In this document: piece by piece, positions 1 through 5,562 of the stretch | Layout of the letters: each line of letters begins with the position of its first letter | How positions within the stretch are numbered: position 1 is the first letter of the stretch | From: Acidobacteria bacterium AH-259-L09 | GTDB taxonomy: Bacteria > Acidobacteriota > UBA6911 > RPQK01 | Assembly: GCA_027717875.1 (NCBI GenBank) | Contig: JALLOL010000172.1 | Location: 1 to 5,562, forward strand | Length of the DNA stretch: 5,562 nucleotides | Direction of reading: 5' to 3' | Notes under the pieces: model-generated | What the model saw: the letters and a program-made list of their open reading frames with translations, nothing else | Told to the model about the DNA's origin: nothing | Database searches by the model: none | Made by a program: the position numbers and the translations under genes

Positions 1-326
1 ACTCCACAACCTTTTTCTGCCGGCGGTGTCTCAGACAGTAGTGACGCTATGAGTGGCGCACTAGGTTCTCTGACAGCCAGCTCACGCACAGCTTCACCGA
101 GTTGCTTTCTCAGGGAAGCATTGGTTTTTTCCAGATCCGCAATACACTGCTGAAGTTTTTTAATCTTCGGTGCCATTTCATCGACCGTGAATCGCTGCTT
201 GATGTGCTGGGGGCAGTTGGGACTCCATGCCTCTCTGCGGGCTTTCTCGGCTATGCGAAGCAGTTTCGTGGCCACCGGTTCTCCGCCTCTGGGTACGGTC
301 GGTGTTTCCCCACTTCGCTCGATCAT
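1..326 (-). CDS. Partial intron-encoded protein with group II RT-like N-terminus fused to an unrecognised coiled-coil-like sequence
   Basis: An open frame of 108 complete codons starts at ATG 326 and is still open at base 1, so the C-terminus is missing. The start is well supported: a full anti-Shine-Dalgarno match (AAGGAGGTGA, 340 to 331) lies 7 nt upstream, counted from GGAGG. It sits where an intron-encoded protein normally begins, after the RNA domains of a group II intron. Residues 1-33 (MIERSGETPTVP..., then PVATKLLRIAEKARRE) resemble the N-terminal leader of bacterial group II intron reverse transcriptase/maturases. After about residue 33 the expected RT sequence does not appear. Instead there is a charged stretch with heptad-like character, roughly residues 50-85 (KIKKLQQCIADLEKTN, then LRKQLGEAVREL). 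No RT catalytic motif is visible. I infer a chimera or interrupted ORF. The family resemblance is from memory and the downstream part is unidentified. Confidence 0.6.
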   Translation of the reverse strand, partial: MIERSGETPTVPRGGEPVATKLLRIAEKARREAWSPNCPQHIKQRFTVDEMAPKIKKLQQCIADLEKTNASLRKQLGEAVRELAVREPSAPLIASLLSETPPAEKGCG

Positions 327-773
327 TGCGTCACCTCCTTTCCTCCTGCGGCATTACCCGCCTTCCTCGGTCTTATGAAGCGATCCGACTCCCCACGCCC
401 GATAACTGCTTCCTCCCTTTCGGTTGTCCGCAGCCTCTCCCCACCAGGGAAGCAAACGTGGGGCCTCCCGGGTTGCCGCCCATTCGTGCTGTCATGCATG
501 CCATGGTCTCCGACCCCGGGGAAGCGGACCCAGGCAGGCCATCTCAACTGCGTCCATGTTGACTTCCGTAACTTGAACTACGTCGTCCTTCCCGTACCTT
601 ATTTCGGGGCTCAATCCCTTCAACCTTTCGGCTTACGACCTACATGCTTGCTGTCCTACGCTTAAGGTCGAAGATTGCTCTTCTCCCTCCAAGGACTCGC
701 TACCCGGCGGCTGGCCATCCTTACCGGGGCGGGATTTCCACCCGCTCGAATACGCGACCTTGCCCGGCCGCAC
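327..773 (-). ncRNA. Group II intron RNA, 5' part (domain I to start of domain IV)
   Basis: Read on the minus strand, the segment begins with GTGCGG at 773, which fits the GUGYG 5' end of group II introns. It continues with compact structured RNA. Visible elements are a GCGGG/CCCGC hairpin (729-745), a GAAGA-GCAA-TCTTC hairpin with a GNRA-type loop (670-683), and a GCC-GAAA-GGT hairpin near 625-633. The minus-strand sequence TCAAGTTA (576 to 569) is the exact complement of the last 8 nt of the 5' exon (TAACTTGA, 781 to 774). This is the pairing expected between EBS1 and IBS1 and it supports the 773/774 boundary. A possible EBS2 (TAAGCCG, 635 to 629) matches the preceding exon bases CGGCTTA, but this piece may be conserved structure instead. 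Domains V and VI and the 3' splice site would lie left of the window and are not seen. The intron class is not assigned. Confidence 0.8.
331..340 (-). promoter_or_regulatory. Strong Shine-Dalgarno for the intron-encoded ORF
   Basis: The minus-strand sequence AAGGAGGTGA matches the 16S rRNA 3' end over ten bases. GGAGG lies 7 nt before ATG 326. It fixes the start of the intron-encoded protein and is much stronger than the ribosome sites of the two sulfatase genes. Confidence 0.75.
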
Positions 774-800
774 TCAAGTTAAGCCGCTGTCAGCGACGAT
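774..800 (-). other. Intron 5' exon / insertion site with hairpin
   Basis: On the minus strand the exon just upstream of the intron reads GTCGCTGACAGCGGC followed by TAACTTGA. The first part folds into a 6-bp stem (GTCGCT/AGCGGC, one G-T pair) with a 3-nt loop. The last 8 nt are the IBS1 match to the intron. Some group II introns, notably class C, insert directly after hairpins, so the layout is consistent with that, but the long IBS1 is not diagnostic. Confidence 0.5.
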
Positions 801-988
801 GGGAGGATGGAATCACAATATCGAGGCCACCGTTCCCACAGCTTCTACTGCTACTGAGAAGACAACCCTTTCAGAGGGATTCGATCTCAGAATATGATGG
901 TAGACAGTGCCTTCTACCGGCAAAAATCAGGTGAACGAGTGGTCTGTTCCATATTATCTAAGCCCCAACACCTCGCCGCTGTCCACCC
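801..988. other. Intergenic stretch without recognisable gene
   Basis: No frame on either strand gives a recognisable protein here. On the minus strand it should be the 5' exon side of the intron target, but it has several stops in all frames and no coding pattern I know. On the plus strand it is the upstream region of the first sulfatase. A weak inverted repeat (CCC...GGG, about 867-880) is the only local structure noticed. Confidence 0.5.
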
Positions 989-1018
989 TTGACGTGCCAT
1001 TCGGGCCCTTGAGATACT
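989..1018 (+). promoter_or_regulatory. Candidate sigma70-type promoter of sulfatase 1
   Basis: A -35-like TTGACG (989-994, 5 of 6 consensus) and a -10-like GATACT (1013-1018, 4 of 6) are separated by 18 nt. The -10 ends about 43 nt before the GTG start at 1061, a sensible leader length. This is pattern-based only. Confidence 0.4.
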
Positions 1019-1060
1019 ACCCGCTGAAAGGAACTTCCTATCAAGGTTCACAACCTATCG

Positions 1061-2467
1061 GTGTTCAGGTTCATATTGTTGCTGTATTCGCTGAGCGCGA
1101 GTCATGCGACCGCGGCAGCCAGACCCAACTTTGTCGTCATTCTCGCCGATGATCTCGGCTACTGCGACACCAGCCTCTACGGCTGTGACCAGGTTCCCAC
1201 TCCGGCGATCGATCGAATTGCCAGGGAAGGCGTAAGCTTCACCGATGCCTATGTCACCGCGGGGACCTGCAGTCCATCGCGGGCGGCACTGCTGACGGGT
1301 CGCTATCAACAACGGTTTGGCTTCGAGTTCAACACGGGTCCCGCCCGAATCACCGAAAGGGAGCAACGCGGCTTGTCGACAGACGAGGTCACTATCGCAG
1401 AGGTTCTTAAAGTCCAAGGGTATAGAACCGCTTTAGTAGGGAAATGGCATCAAGGCACCGTCGACAGATTTCACCCCAACGAGCGGGGGTTTGATTTCTT
1501 TTACGGATTTCTGCCTGGTGCCCGCCCATACTTTGATGAACCCCCCAGCGATGGCAATCCGACTAGCAGACGGGTGAATCCGCTGCAACCGGAATATCGT
1601 CCGGCCCGCCCGCTGAATACTATGTATCGCAACAAACAGAGGGTCAAAGAGCCCGAATATCTGACCGACGCGCTCGCTCGCGAGGCGGCAGCCTATATCC
1701 GTGCCAATAGGGAATTTCCTTTCTTTCTTTACCTTGCGTTCAATGCCCCCCACACGCCGATCGAAGCAACACGCGAATACGTGGACAGATTCCCGGATGA
1801 AGAGAACCTCCTTCGACGCACTTACATGGGGATGATCAGCGCCCTGGATGATGGCGTTGGGAAAGTGCTCGATGCGCTCGATGAGGCCGGGCTGACCAAC
1901 GACACTGTTGTGGTGTTTCTCAGCGACAACGGCTGCGCGATTGACACCGAAGCATGTACCAATGATCCCCTGCGCCTGGGCAAACTCTTTCTCTTCGAAG
2001 GGGGGATCAGGGTACCTTTTGCGATGCGTTATCCGGAAGTTTTGCAGCCCGGTCAAACTTACACTCAACCTGTCAGCAGCCTAGATTTATTCCCGACCAT
2101 GCTGACCCTCGCCGGCAGCCAGCGGCCCACAGACAAGCATCTTGATGGCGTCGACCTGCTTCCTTTCGTTACTGGACGTGACAATAACGCGCCCCATGAG
2201 GATCTTTTCTGGCGTAACGGCAGCAACAAGGCGATGCGTAGCGGTCCCTGGAAACTGTTCTGGAATGAACGTCAGACCTGGTTATTCAACCTCAGTGAGG
2301 ATCTGGGCGAAGTCAATAACCTGGCGGATGACAAAAAGAAACTCGTTGACTCGATGAAGAAGCGCTATGAGAACTGGGAAGCGGATAAAACCAGTCCTGC
2401 ATGGCCCTATCGATCTACAACCCTTGAATACAAAGTTGACGGAGTGAAAATCGACATCTTCATCTAG
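1061..2467 (+). CDS. Secreted sulfatase, arylsulfatase A-like (formylglycine-dependent)
   Basis: This 468-residue protein would hydrolyse sulfate esters, probably on a sulfated polysaccharide or other carbohydrate outside the cytoplasm. Residues 1-20 (MFRFILLLYSLSASHATAAA) form a signal peptide. The mature part opens with RPNFVVILADD (D30, D31 bind Ca2+). C70 in CSPSR is the residue normally converted to formylglycine. K128 and H130 in GKWHQG, H231 in FNAPHTP, D289-N290 in FLSDNG, and K308 before FEGGIRVP complete the active site. LDLFPTMLTLAG and PWKLF are typical C-terminal sulfatase motifs, and the length is normal. The GTG start is the only reasonable choice: a stop at 1025-1027 closes the frame upstream, no ATG lies between, and this start yields the signal peptide. 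No good Shine-Dalgarno sequence is seen. GKWH is usually followed by L; here it is Q. The substrate cannot be told. The family is near certain. Confidence 0.95.
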   Translation: MFRFILLLYSLSASHATAAARPNFVVILADDLGYCDTSLYGCDQVPTPAIDRIAREGVSFTDAYVTAGTCSPSRAALLTGRYQQRFGFEFNTGPARITEREQRGLSTDEVTIAEVLKVQGYRTALVGKWHQGTVDRFHPNERGFDFFYGFLPGARPYFDEPPSDGNPTSRRVNPLQPEYRPARPLNTMYRNKQRVKEPEYLTDALAREAAAYIRANREFPFFLYLAFNAPHTPIEATREYVDRFPDEENLLRRTYMGMISALDDGVGKVLDALDEAGLTNDTVVVFLSDNGCAIDTEACTNDPLRLGKLFLFEGGIRVPFAMRYPEVLQPGQTYTQPVSSLDLFPTMLTLAGSQRPTDKHLDGVDLLPFVTGRDNNAPHEDLFWRNGSNKAMRSGPWKLFWNERQTWLFNLSEDLGEVNNLADDKKKLVDSMKKRYENWEADKTSPAWPYRSTTLEYKVDGVKIDIFI

Positions 2468-2479
2468 CGAGGCAGCGAA

Positions 2480-2495
2480 CAACCCGCGGGTGTTG
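2480..2495 (+). terminator. Weak hairpin after sulfatase 1
   Basis: Thirteen bases after the stop, CAAC-CC / GG-(T)-GTTG can form a 6-bp stem with one bulge around a GCG loop. Only a broken T-rich run (TTCTTCT, around 2503) follows, so intrinsic termination here is uncertain. Confidence 0.25.
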
Positions 2496-2616
2496 GCGCC
2501 GGTTCTTCTACCAACAACCCTTTCAACGGTACAGAAGGACCATTCTCACATATGTCCGCTTTGGGTCCGGGAGCGATCCGATCTGGCAGAGTCGTGGTTC
2601 ATCGGACGACCAATAG

Positions 2617-2641
2617 AAAAGGGCCATTCCAATTCGAATGG
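2617..2641 (-). terminator. Candidate intrinsic terminator of sulfatase 2
   Basis: Read on the minus strand, CCATTC-GAATTG-GAATGG (2641 to 2624) gives a perfect 6-bp stem with a 6-nt loop. CCCTTTTC follows. It starts 6 nt after the sulfatase 2 stop codon. The stem is short and AT-containing, so efficiency may be modest. Confidence 0.4.
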
Positions 2642-2647
2642 TATTTC

Positions 2648-4057
2648 TCATGGTTGGTTTCTATCCTCGATGCCCACAGTGCGGAGTTCTTTTCGGATCT
2701 GCTCCCCGTGTCTCGTGTTCTCCGCCTCCCCATATACGGCCGGTGGAAAGCCGGGAATCCGCTCCAGCGGCTCGCCTTCGCGTGCGAATTGACGATGATG
2801 GGCTAGTCGTTCTCGCAATTCGACAACGGTCTCAGGCCGCTCCTCTGCCAGGTTATGTTTTTCGTAGGGATCTTCACGGATATTGCAGAGTTGCAGAGGC
2901 TGGTGGCGCCACCCGTAGTAGCGCGCACCTTCTTCGATCAGCTTCCACTGCCGGCGGCGAATGACCTGCAGCGAGTGAACGATTTCCTGTCGCGCCGAAG
3001 GCCCGCCCTGAGCGATAGTGAGCCAGGCGTCCCTGCCGTCAAGCGGCAGGCCCTCGTCGATTTTGGCTCCCGCCAGCCGGCATAGGGTGGGAAACAGATC
3101 GACGATGTGAAGCATCTCGTCCGTGGAAGTCCCCGCTGGAATCTTTCCTGGCCAACGCATGGCCGCAGGCACGCGGATGCCCCCCTCGTGGTAGTGTGAC
3201 TTGAACCCGCGATACAATCCGTTACTCGTGATGCGTGTGCCGCCGTTGTCGTTGGTGAAGATCACCAGTGTCTCCCTGTCAATTCCCTTGTTTTCGATGG
3301 CCTTCATCACTTGCCCGATCGCGATGTCCATGCATTCGAGCTGGCCCCGCTGCTTGCCAAGGTTGCCAAGATGCTTGTACTTGGTCACGTATTCCTCCGG
3401 TGCCTGGTGGGGACCGTGGACGGCGTTGAAGGGAACGTACAGGAAGAAGGGCTGCTTGGCGTCGTGCTCGGCGATCAGGCGCGAGGCCTCCTTGGCGAAC
3501 AGGAAGGTGGAATAGCCTTCCTCGATCACTGGCTTGCCATTGCGGTGCCAGTCGAGAATGCCTTGGCGTGTGTGGGTGAACGAGTCGATCAGCGCGCTGT
3601 AATGTCCGTAATGGTGATCAAAACCCCGTGCAAGCGGCAGGTGGTCCGACTGCCACTCGCCCAAGTGCCACTTGCCCACCATCCATGTCGTATAGCCAGC
3701 GGCTCGCAGAGCTTCGCCCAGGGTCCGCTCGTCCCGCAGCATGCCGTGCTTAGACCAAACCGTGGGCCGGACTTCCGTACCGTTTTTCCAGGCGTACCGA
3801 CCCGTCAGCAAGCAGCCCCGTGTCGGGGTGCAGACCGGTTGTACATAAAATTGCGTCAGTTTGACGCCTTCGCGTGCGATGCGGTCGATGTGGGGCGTCG
3901 GGACCTCTTTTCCCCCGTTGAAACCGACCTGCTCCCATCCCATATCGTCAGCGAGGAAGATCACGATATTGGGGCGCGGCGGATTCTGGGCAAAACCGAC
4001 CCCGCTCAGCGAGAGAAAGGTAAGCAGCGAGACGATTGTCAGGACCGGTGGCTTCAT
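2648..4057 (-). CDS. Secreted sulfatase, arylsulfatase B-like (formylglycine-dependent)
   Basis: The product has 469 residues from ATG 4057. The open frame extends upstream to 4189, but this inner start has GGGAG 8 nt before it and gives a clean signal peptide (MKPPVLTIVSLLTFLSLSGV, cleavage after about GFAQ). Motifs are RPNIVIFLADD (D37, D38, Ca2+), C76 in CTPTR for formylglycine, K129 and H131 in GKWHLG, H214 in FNAVHGPH, D270-N271 in FTNDNGG, and K286 before HEGGIRVP. LHIVDLFPTLCRLAG and LPLDGRDAWLTI near 316-348 resemble the arylsulfatase B (GalNAc-4-sulfatase) group. So do YVQPVCTPTR and the YST-F-AKEASRLI segment. I infer an exported enzyme acting on a sulfated glycan. It converges on the other sulfatase with a 180-bp gap, so the two are not one operon. 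The C-terminal tail after about residue 425 carries no motif I recognise. The exact substrate is unknown. Confidence 0.95.
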   Translation of the reverse strand: MKPPVLTIVSLLTFLSLSGVGFAQNPPRPNIVIFLADDMGWEQVGFNGGKEVPTPHIDRIAREGVKLTQFYVQPVCTPTRGCLLTGRYAWKNGTEVRPTVWSKHGMLRDERTLGEALRAAGYTTWMVGKWHLGEWQSDHLPLARGFDHHYGHYSALIDSFTHTRQGILDWHRNGKPVIEEGYSTFLFAKEASRLIAEHDAKQPFFLYVPFNAVHGPHQAPEEYVTKYKHLGNLGKQRGQLECMDIAIGQVMKAIENKGIDRETLVIFTNDNGGTRITSNGLYRGFKSHYHEGGIRVPAAMRWPGKIPAGTSTDEMLHIVDLFPTLCRLAGAKIDEGLPLDGRDAWLTIAQGGPSARQEIVHSLQVIRRRQWKLIEEGARYYGWRHQPLQLCNIREDPYEKHNLAEERPETVVELRERLAHHRQFAREGEPLERIPGFPPAVYGEAENTRHGEQIRKELRTVGIEDRNQP

Positions 4058-4065
4058 TTTTGTAG

Positions 4066-4070
4066 CTCCC
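4066..4070 (-). promoter_or_regulatory. Ribosome binding site deciding the sulfatase 2 start
   Basis: The minus-strand GGGAG lies 8 nt upstream of ATG 4057. It supports this start over the longer open frame from 4189, whose extra 44 residues carry no signal-peptide character and would bury the real one. Confidence 0.6.
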
Positions 4071-4117
4071 GAAAGTATTGTGAGGCGAAGAGTTTGGAGC
4101 ACGTGCGACAGTATCCG

Positions 4118-4146
4118 ATGGTAGAGCCTGTGCGAACCGGGGTCAA
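4118..4146 (-). promoter_or_regulatory. Candidate sigma70-type promoter of sulfatase 2
   Basis: On the minus strand TTGACC (4146 to 4141, 5 of 6 to the -35 consensus) and TACCAT (4123 to 4118, 4 of 6 to the -10) are separated by exactly 17 nt. The -10 lies about 60 nt from the chosen start. It falls inside the longer reading frame from 4189, which is further evidence that the upstream extension is not translated. Confidence 0.45.
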
Positions 4147-4190
4147 GACAAATTCGAGACTTAAAGGGCGTGTTTCCCGAGATAGTCATT

Positions 4191-4459
<269 letters not shown>

Positions 4460-4499
4460 ATGTACATCCGAACACTTCTACATATGTACATATGTACAT
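4460..4499. repeat. Cluster of three ATGTACAT palindromes
   Basis: The perfect 8-bp palindrome ATGTACAT occurs at 4460-4467, 4484-4491 and 4492-4499; the last two are directly abutted. Such spaced palindromes look like binding sites for a dimeric regulator. They lie directly before the decayed XRE-type gene, which is suggestive, but an operator role is inference. Confidence 0.6.
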
Positions 4500-4514
4500 G
4501 GGGTGCTGCTGTGG

Positions 4515-4642
4515 GAGCCTTAGCAGGCTGGTGTTGTGAGTCTAATTCAGGTTAGGGGAATCCGAGCCTAGGGGTGATCCATGCACTGGCGAAGGTGTTG
4601 GGGGTGAGGACTTCGGGTCTACTGAGGAAGGGAAATATATAA
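4515..4642 (+). pseudogene. Decayed XRE-family helix-turn-helix regulator (C-terminal remnant)
   Basis: The frame 4556-4642 reads GNPSLGVIHALAKVLGV, then RTSGLLRKGNI and a TAA stop. NPSL followed by a short helix with ALAKVLGV and then LL is the classic end of an XRE (HTH_3) DNA-binding domain. A stop lies directly upstream at 4553-4555 in this frame. In a shifted frame the preceding bases (4527-4556) read AGVVSLIQVR, which fits the recognition-helix part (AGV..S.I...) of the same fold. Bases 4517-4525 add ALA in yet another frame. The gene therefore seems to have lost bases at two or more points and has no intact start. A functional regulator is not expected. The assignment rests on one well-matching segment of about 25 residues. 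Confidence 0.4.
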
Positions 4643-4663
4643 GGATACATCACCCTGTCGTCA

Positions 4664-5050
4664 TCAAATAGTCACGACGACGCGCCCAGGTCTTGTCGGG
4701 TGTTCGACGAACTCGTGAGCCCGCACAATGTCGGCCAACGGAACGCGTTCCACGATGTCTAGCCTCTCCCATCCCGACTCGAGTGCGTCGCTGATCTCGC
4801 GCGCAGCCTTGACTTTTGCTTGGATCGGAAAGTCATCACTGCCGAGAAAGAACACACGGGCGTTGATAAAAACAAGGGGCCAGAATGGGAGCTCTGGTGT
4901 AGGAACATTAGTGGCATAGGTGGCGATGGATCCCCCGAGTGCCAGCATCTCGACATCCACCGCGATGTTGGCTCCGAACGCAACCTCCACGATGTGGTCC
5001 ACTCCAGCGGGGGCTATCTCTCGCACGCGCTCCACCAACCCATTTTTGCG
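4664..5050 (-). pseudogene. 3' fragment of a zinc-type (MDR) NADPH:quinone oxidoreductase
   Basis: About 129 codons end at TGA 4664-4666. They match the C-terminal third of medium-chain dehydrogenase/reductase proteins of the quinone oxidoreductase type. Recognisable parts are GLVERVREIAP, GVDHIVEVAFGANIAVD, GGSIATYATN, FFLGSDDFP, and the end motif PLADIVRAHEFVEHPT plus GRVVVTI. Intact members are usually 320-340 residues. The N-terminal catalytic domain and the nucleotide-binding GxGxxG region are absent. The frame is closed upstream by TAG at 5051-5053, and the DNA beyond it shows no MDR sequence in any frame. The nearest start, TTG 5038, has no ribosome site and would give only half of a Rossmann domain. 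I infer a truncated relic, probably cut by a rearrangement at about 5040-5055. Part of the downstream catalytic surface survives, but enzyme activity is unlikely. Confidence 0.8.
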
Positions 5051-5081
5051 CTAGTCGGTCTCGACCGGACCTTTGGCGGTG

Positions 5082-5107
5082 GCGACGTCCGATGTGCGAC
5101 GTCCGAT
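5082..5107. repeat. 12-bp direct repeat GCGACGTCCGAT
   Basis: Two perfect copies (5082-5093 and 5096-5107) are separated by 2 bp, a 14-bp period. They lie 30-55 bp beyond the breakpoint of the oxidoreductase fragment, in the GC-rich block before the transposase. Confidence 0.85.
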
Positions 5108-5151
5108 AAGCGCGGCCTATCGGGCTACTGCCTCTAGCCAGCTCGGCCTGA

Positions 5152-5218
5152 CAGCCCGCAGTGGGCTGCAGCCCCATAGGGGCGACATATCGGGCACCAA
5201 GGGTTGAGCCCAGGGGCT
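5152..5218. repeat. Palindromic extragenic element with three hairpins
   Basis: Three hairpins follow each other: CAGCCC-GCAGT-GGGCTG (5152-5168), GCCCC-ATA-GGGGC (5171-5183) and AGCCC-AG-GGGCT (5207-5218). The first overlaps a perfect 12-bp palindrome GGGCTGCAGCCC (5163-5174). The composition resembles dispersed extragenic repeats of environmental genomes with large intergenic regions, but family membership is inferred and a second copy is not in the window. Confidence 0.5.
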
Positions 5219-5331
5219 GCTGCTCAGCTCGCAAGCGACTGGCCGCGAAACGCAGGGACGGTACGCCCTTGCTGCGCGAGAAGGTATCTGAAGCCTCTAC
5301 TGCTTCGTCGCTCAACGCGTGCGGTTGCTTT

Positions 5332-5562
5332 AAAAGGAGTCATAAACACTGTCTTGGTCATACTTCGTTGAAATTGTTCGGGTGCGGTGTGACGGCTGCG
5401 ACAGTGAGTATCTGCTGGCGTTCTCATGCAAGATACTTTTGTCCGTCATGCCAAGCCAAACGGGTGGCGGCTTTCGTGGAATGGGCCACCGAGGAGGTCC
5501 TCGAAGAGGTGCCCCACCGGCAGTACGTGTGGACGATTCCCAAAGCGCTGCGCCCGGCCTTC
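5332..5562 (+). pseudogene. IS91-family transposase, frameshifted 5' part (runs off right edge)
   Basis: Two frames together encode the N-terminal zinc-ribbon region of an IS91-type (HUH, rolling-circle) transposase. Frame one, from about 5364 to 5432, reads IVRVRCDGCDSEYLLAFSCK. Frame two, from 5434 to the edge, reads YFCPSCQAKRVAAFVEWA, then PHRQYVWTIPKALRPAF. The joined pattern C-x2-C...SCK...C-x2-C followed by hRQyVwtiPK is characteristic of the family. The usual GR between SCK and YFCPSC is missing, consistent with net loss of 5 bases at 5432-5434. No ATG starts the first frame: a TAA lies at 5343-5345, and the only start-like codon is CTG 5349, 9 nt after AAAAGGAG (5332-5339). The normal N-terminal segment before the zinc ribbon is short or absent. 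The HUH catalytic domain is beyond the window. Confidence 0.75.

Noticed and set aside
102..665. Plus-strand open frames of up to 187 codons
   Set aside because: They run antisense through the group II intron RNA and its ORF, have low-complexity Pro/Leu/Ser-rich products and no ribosome site. Intron RNA antisense often yields such frames.
644..934. Plus-strand frame of 96 codons
   Set aside because: It overlaps the intron 5' end and exon in antisense, with no recognisable protein and no ribosome site.
860..960. tRNA-like TCGAATCC string on the minus strand
   Set aside because: The bases around it do not form a T-arm stem and no acceptor or anticodon arm is present.
1433..2068. Minus-strand frame of 211 codons
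   Set aside because: Antisense shadow of sulfatase 1, with no family motif.
4058..4189. N-terminal extension of sulfatase 2 by 44 codons
   Set aside because: It would bury the signal peptide and contains the best promoter candidate. The inner ATG has a Shine-Dalgarno sequence.
4908..5315. Minus-strand frame of 135 codons
   Set aside because: Its second half is the wrong frame of the oxidoreductase fragment and its first half is hairpin-rich repeat DNA. The Arg/Gly-rich product is typical of GC-rich noncoding sequence.

Overview
The window looks like an accessory region of an environmental bacterium with a moderately GC-rich genome. Two exported Cys-type sulfatases side by side, a GTG start and weak Shine-Dalgarno use would suit a sulfatase-rich lineage such as Planctomycetes or another PVC-group phylum. 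No rRNA, tRNA or housekeeping gene is present to confirm this, so the lineage is only a guess. Only the two sulfatase genes look complete and functional. Everything else is partial, broken or mobile.

Left part (1-773, minus strand): the 5' half of a group II intron. The 5' splice end (GTGCGG) is at 773, and an 8-nt EBS1 element at 569-576 is perfectly complementary to the last 8 nt of the 5' exon (774-781). The RNA domains run to about 327. An intron-encoded protein then starts at 326 behind a full Shine-Dalgarno sequence. Its first ~30 residues resemble the N-terminus of a group II reverse transcriptase, but the frame then continues as an unrecognised coiled-coil-like sequence that leaves the window at base 1. 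The element therefore looks chimeric or interrupted.

Middle (989-4146): two convergent sulfatase genes, each with a signal peptide, a plausible sigma70-type promoter and a complete set of active-site motifs. The plus-strand gene (1061-2467) is a general arylsulfatase A-like enzyme with CSPSR. The minus-strand gene (2648-4057) resembles arylsulfatase B, with CTPTR. Both are probably exported and would remove sulfate esters from polysaccharides or glycoconjugates. Both need a formylglycine-generating enzyme, which is not encoded here.

Right part (4190-5562): a patchwork of remnants. It holds a 5 x 7-bp tandem repeat, a cluster of ATGTACAT palindromes, a decayed XRE-type helix-turn-helix gene, the 3' third of a zinc-type (MDR) quinone oxidoreductase, a GC-rich block with a short direct repeat and three hairpins, and the frameshifted start of an IS91-family transposase that leaves the window at the right edge. 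I found no convincing new multi-gene system. The most unusual items are the chimeric intron protein and the row of gene fragments next to the transposase.
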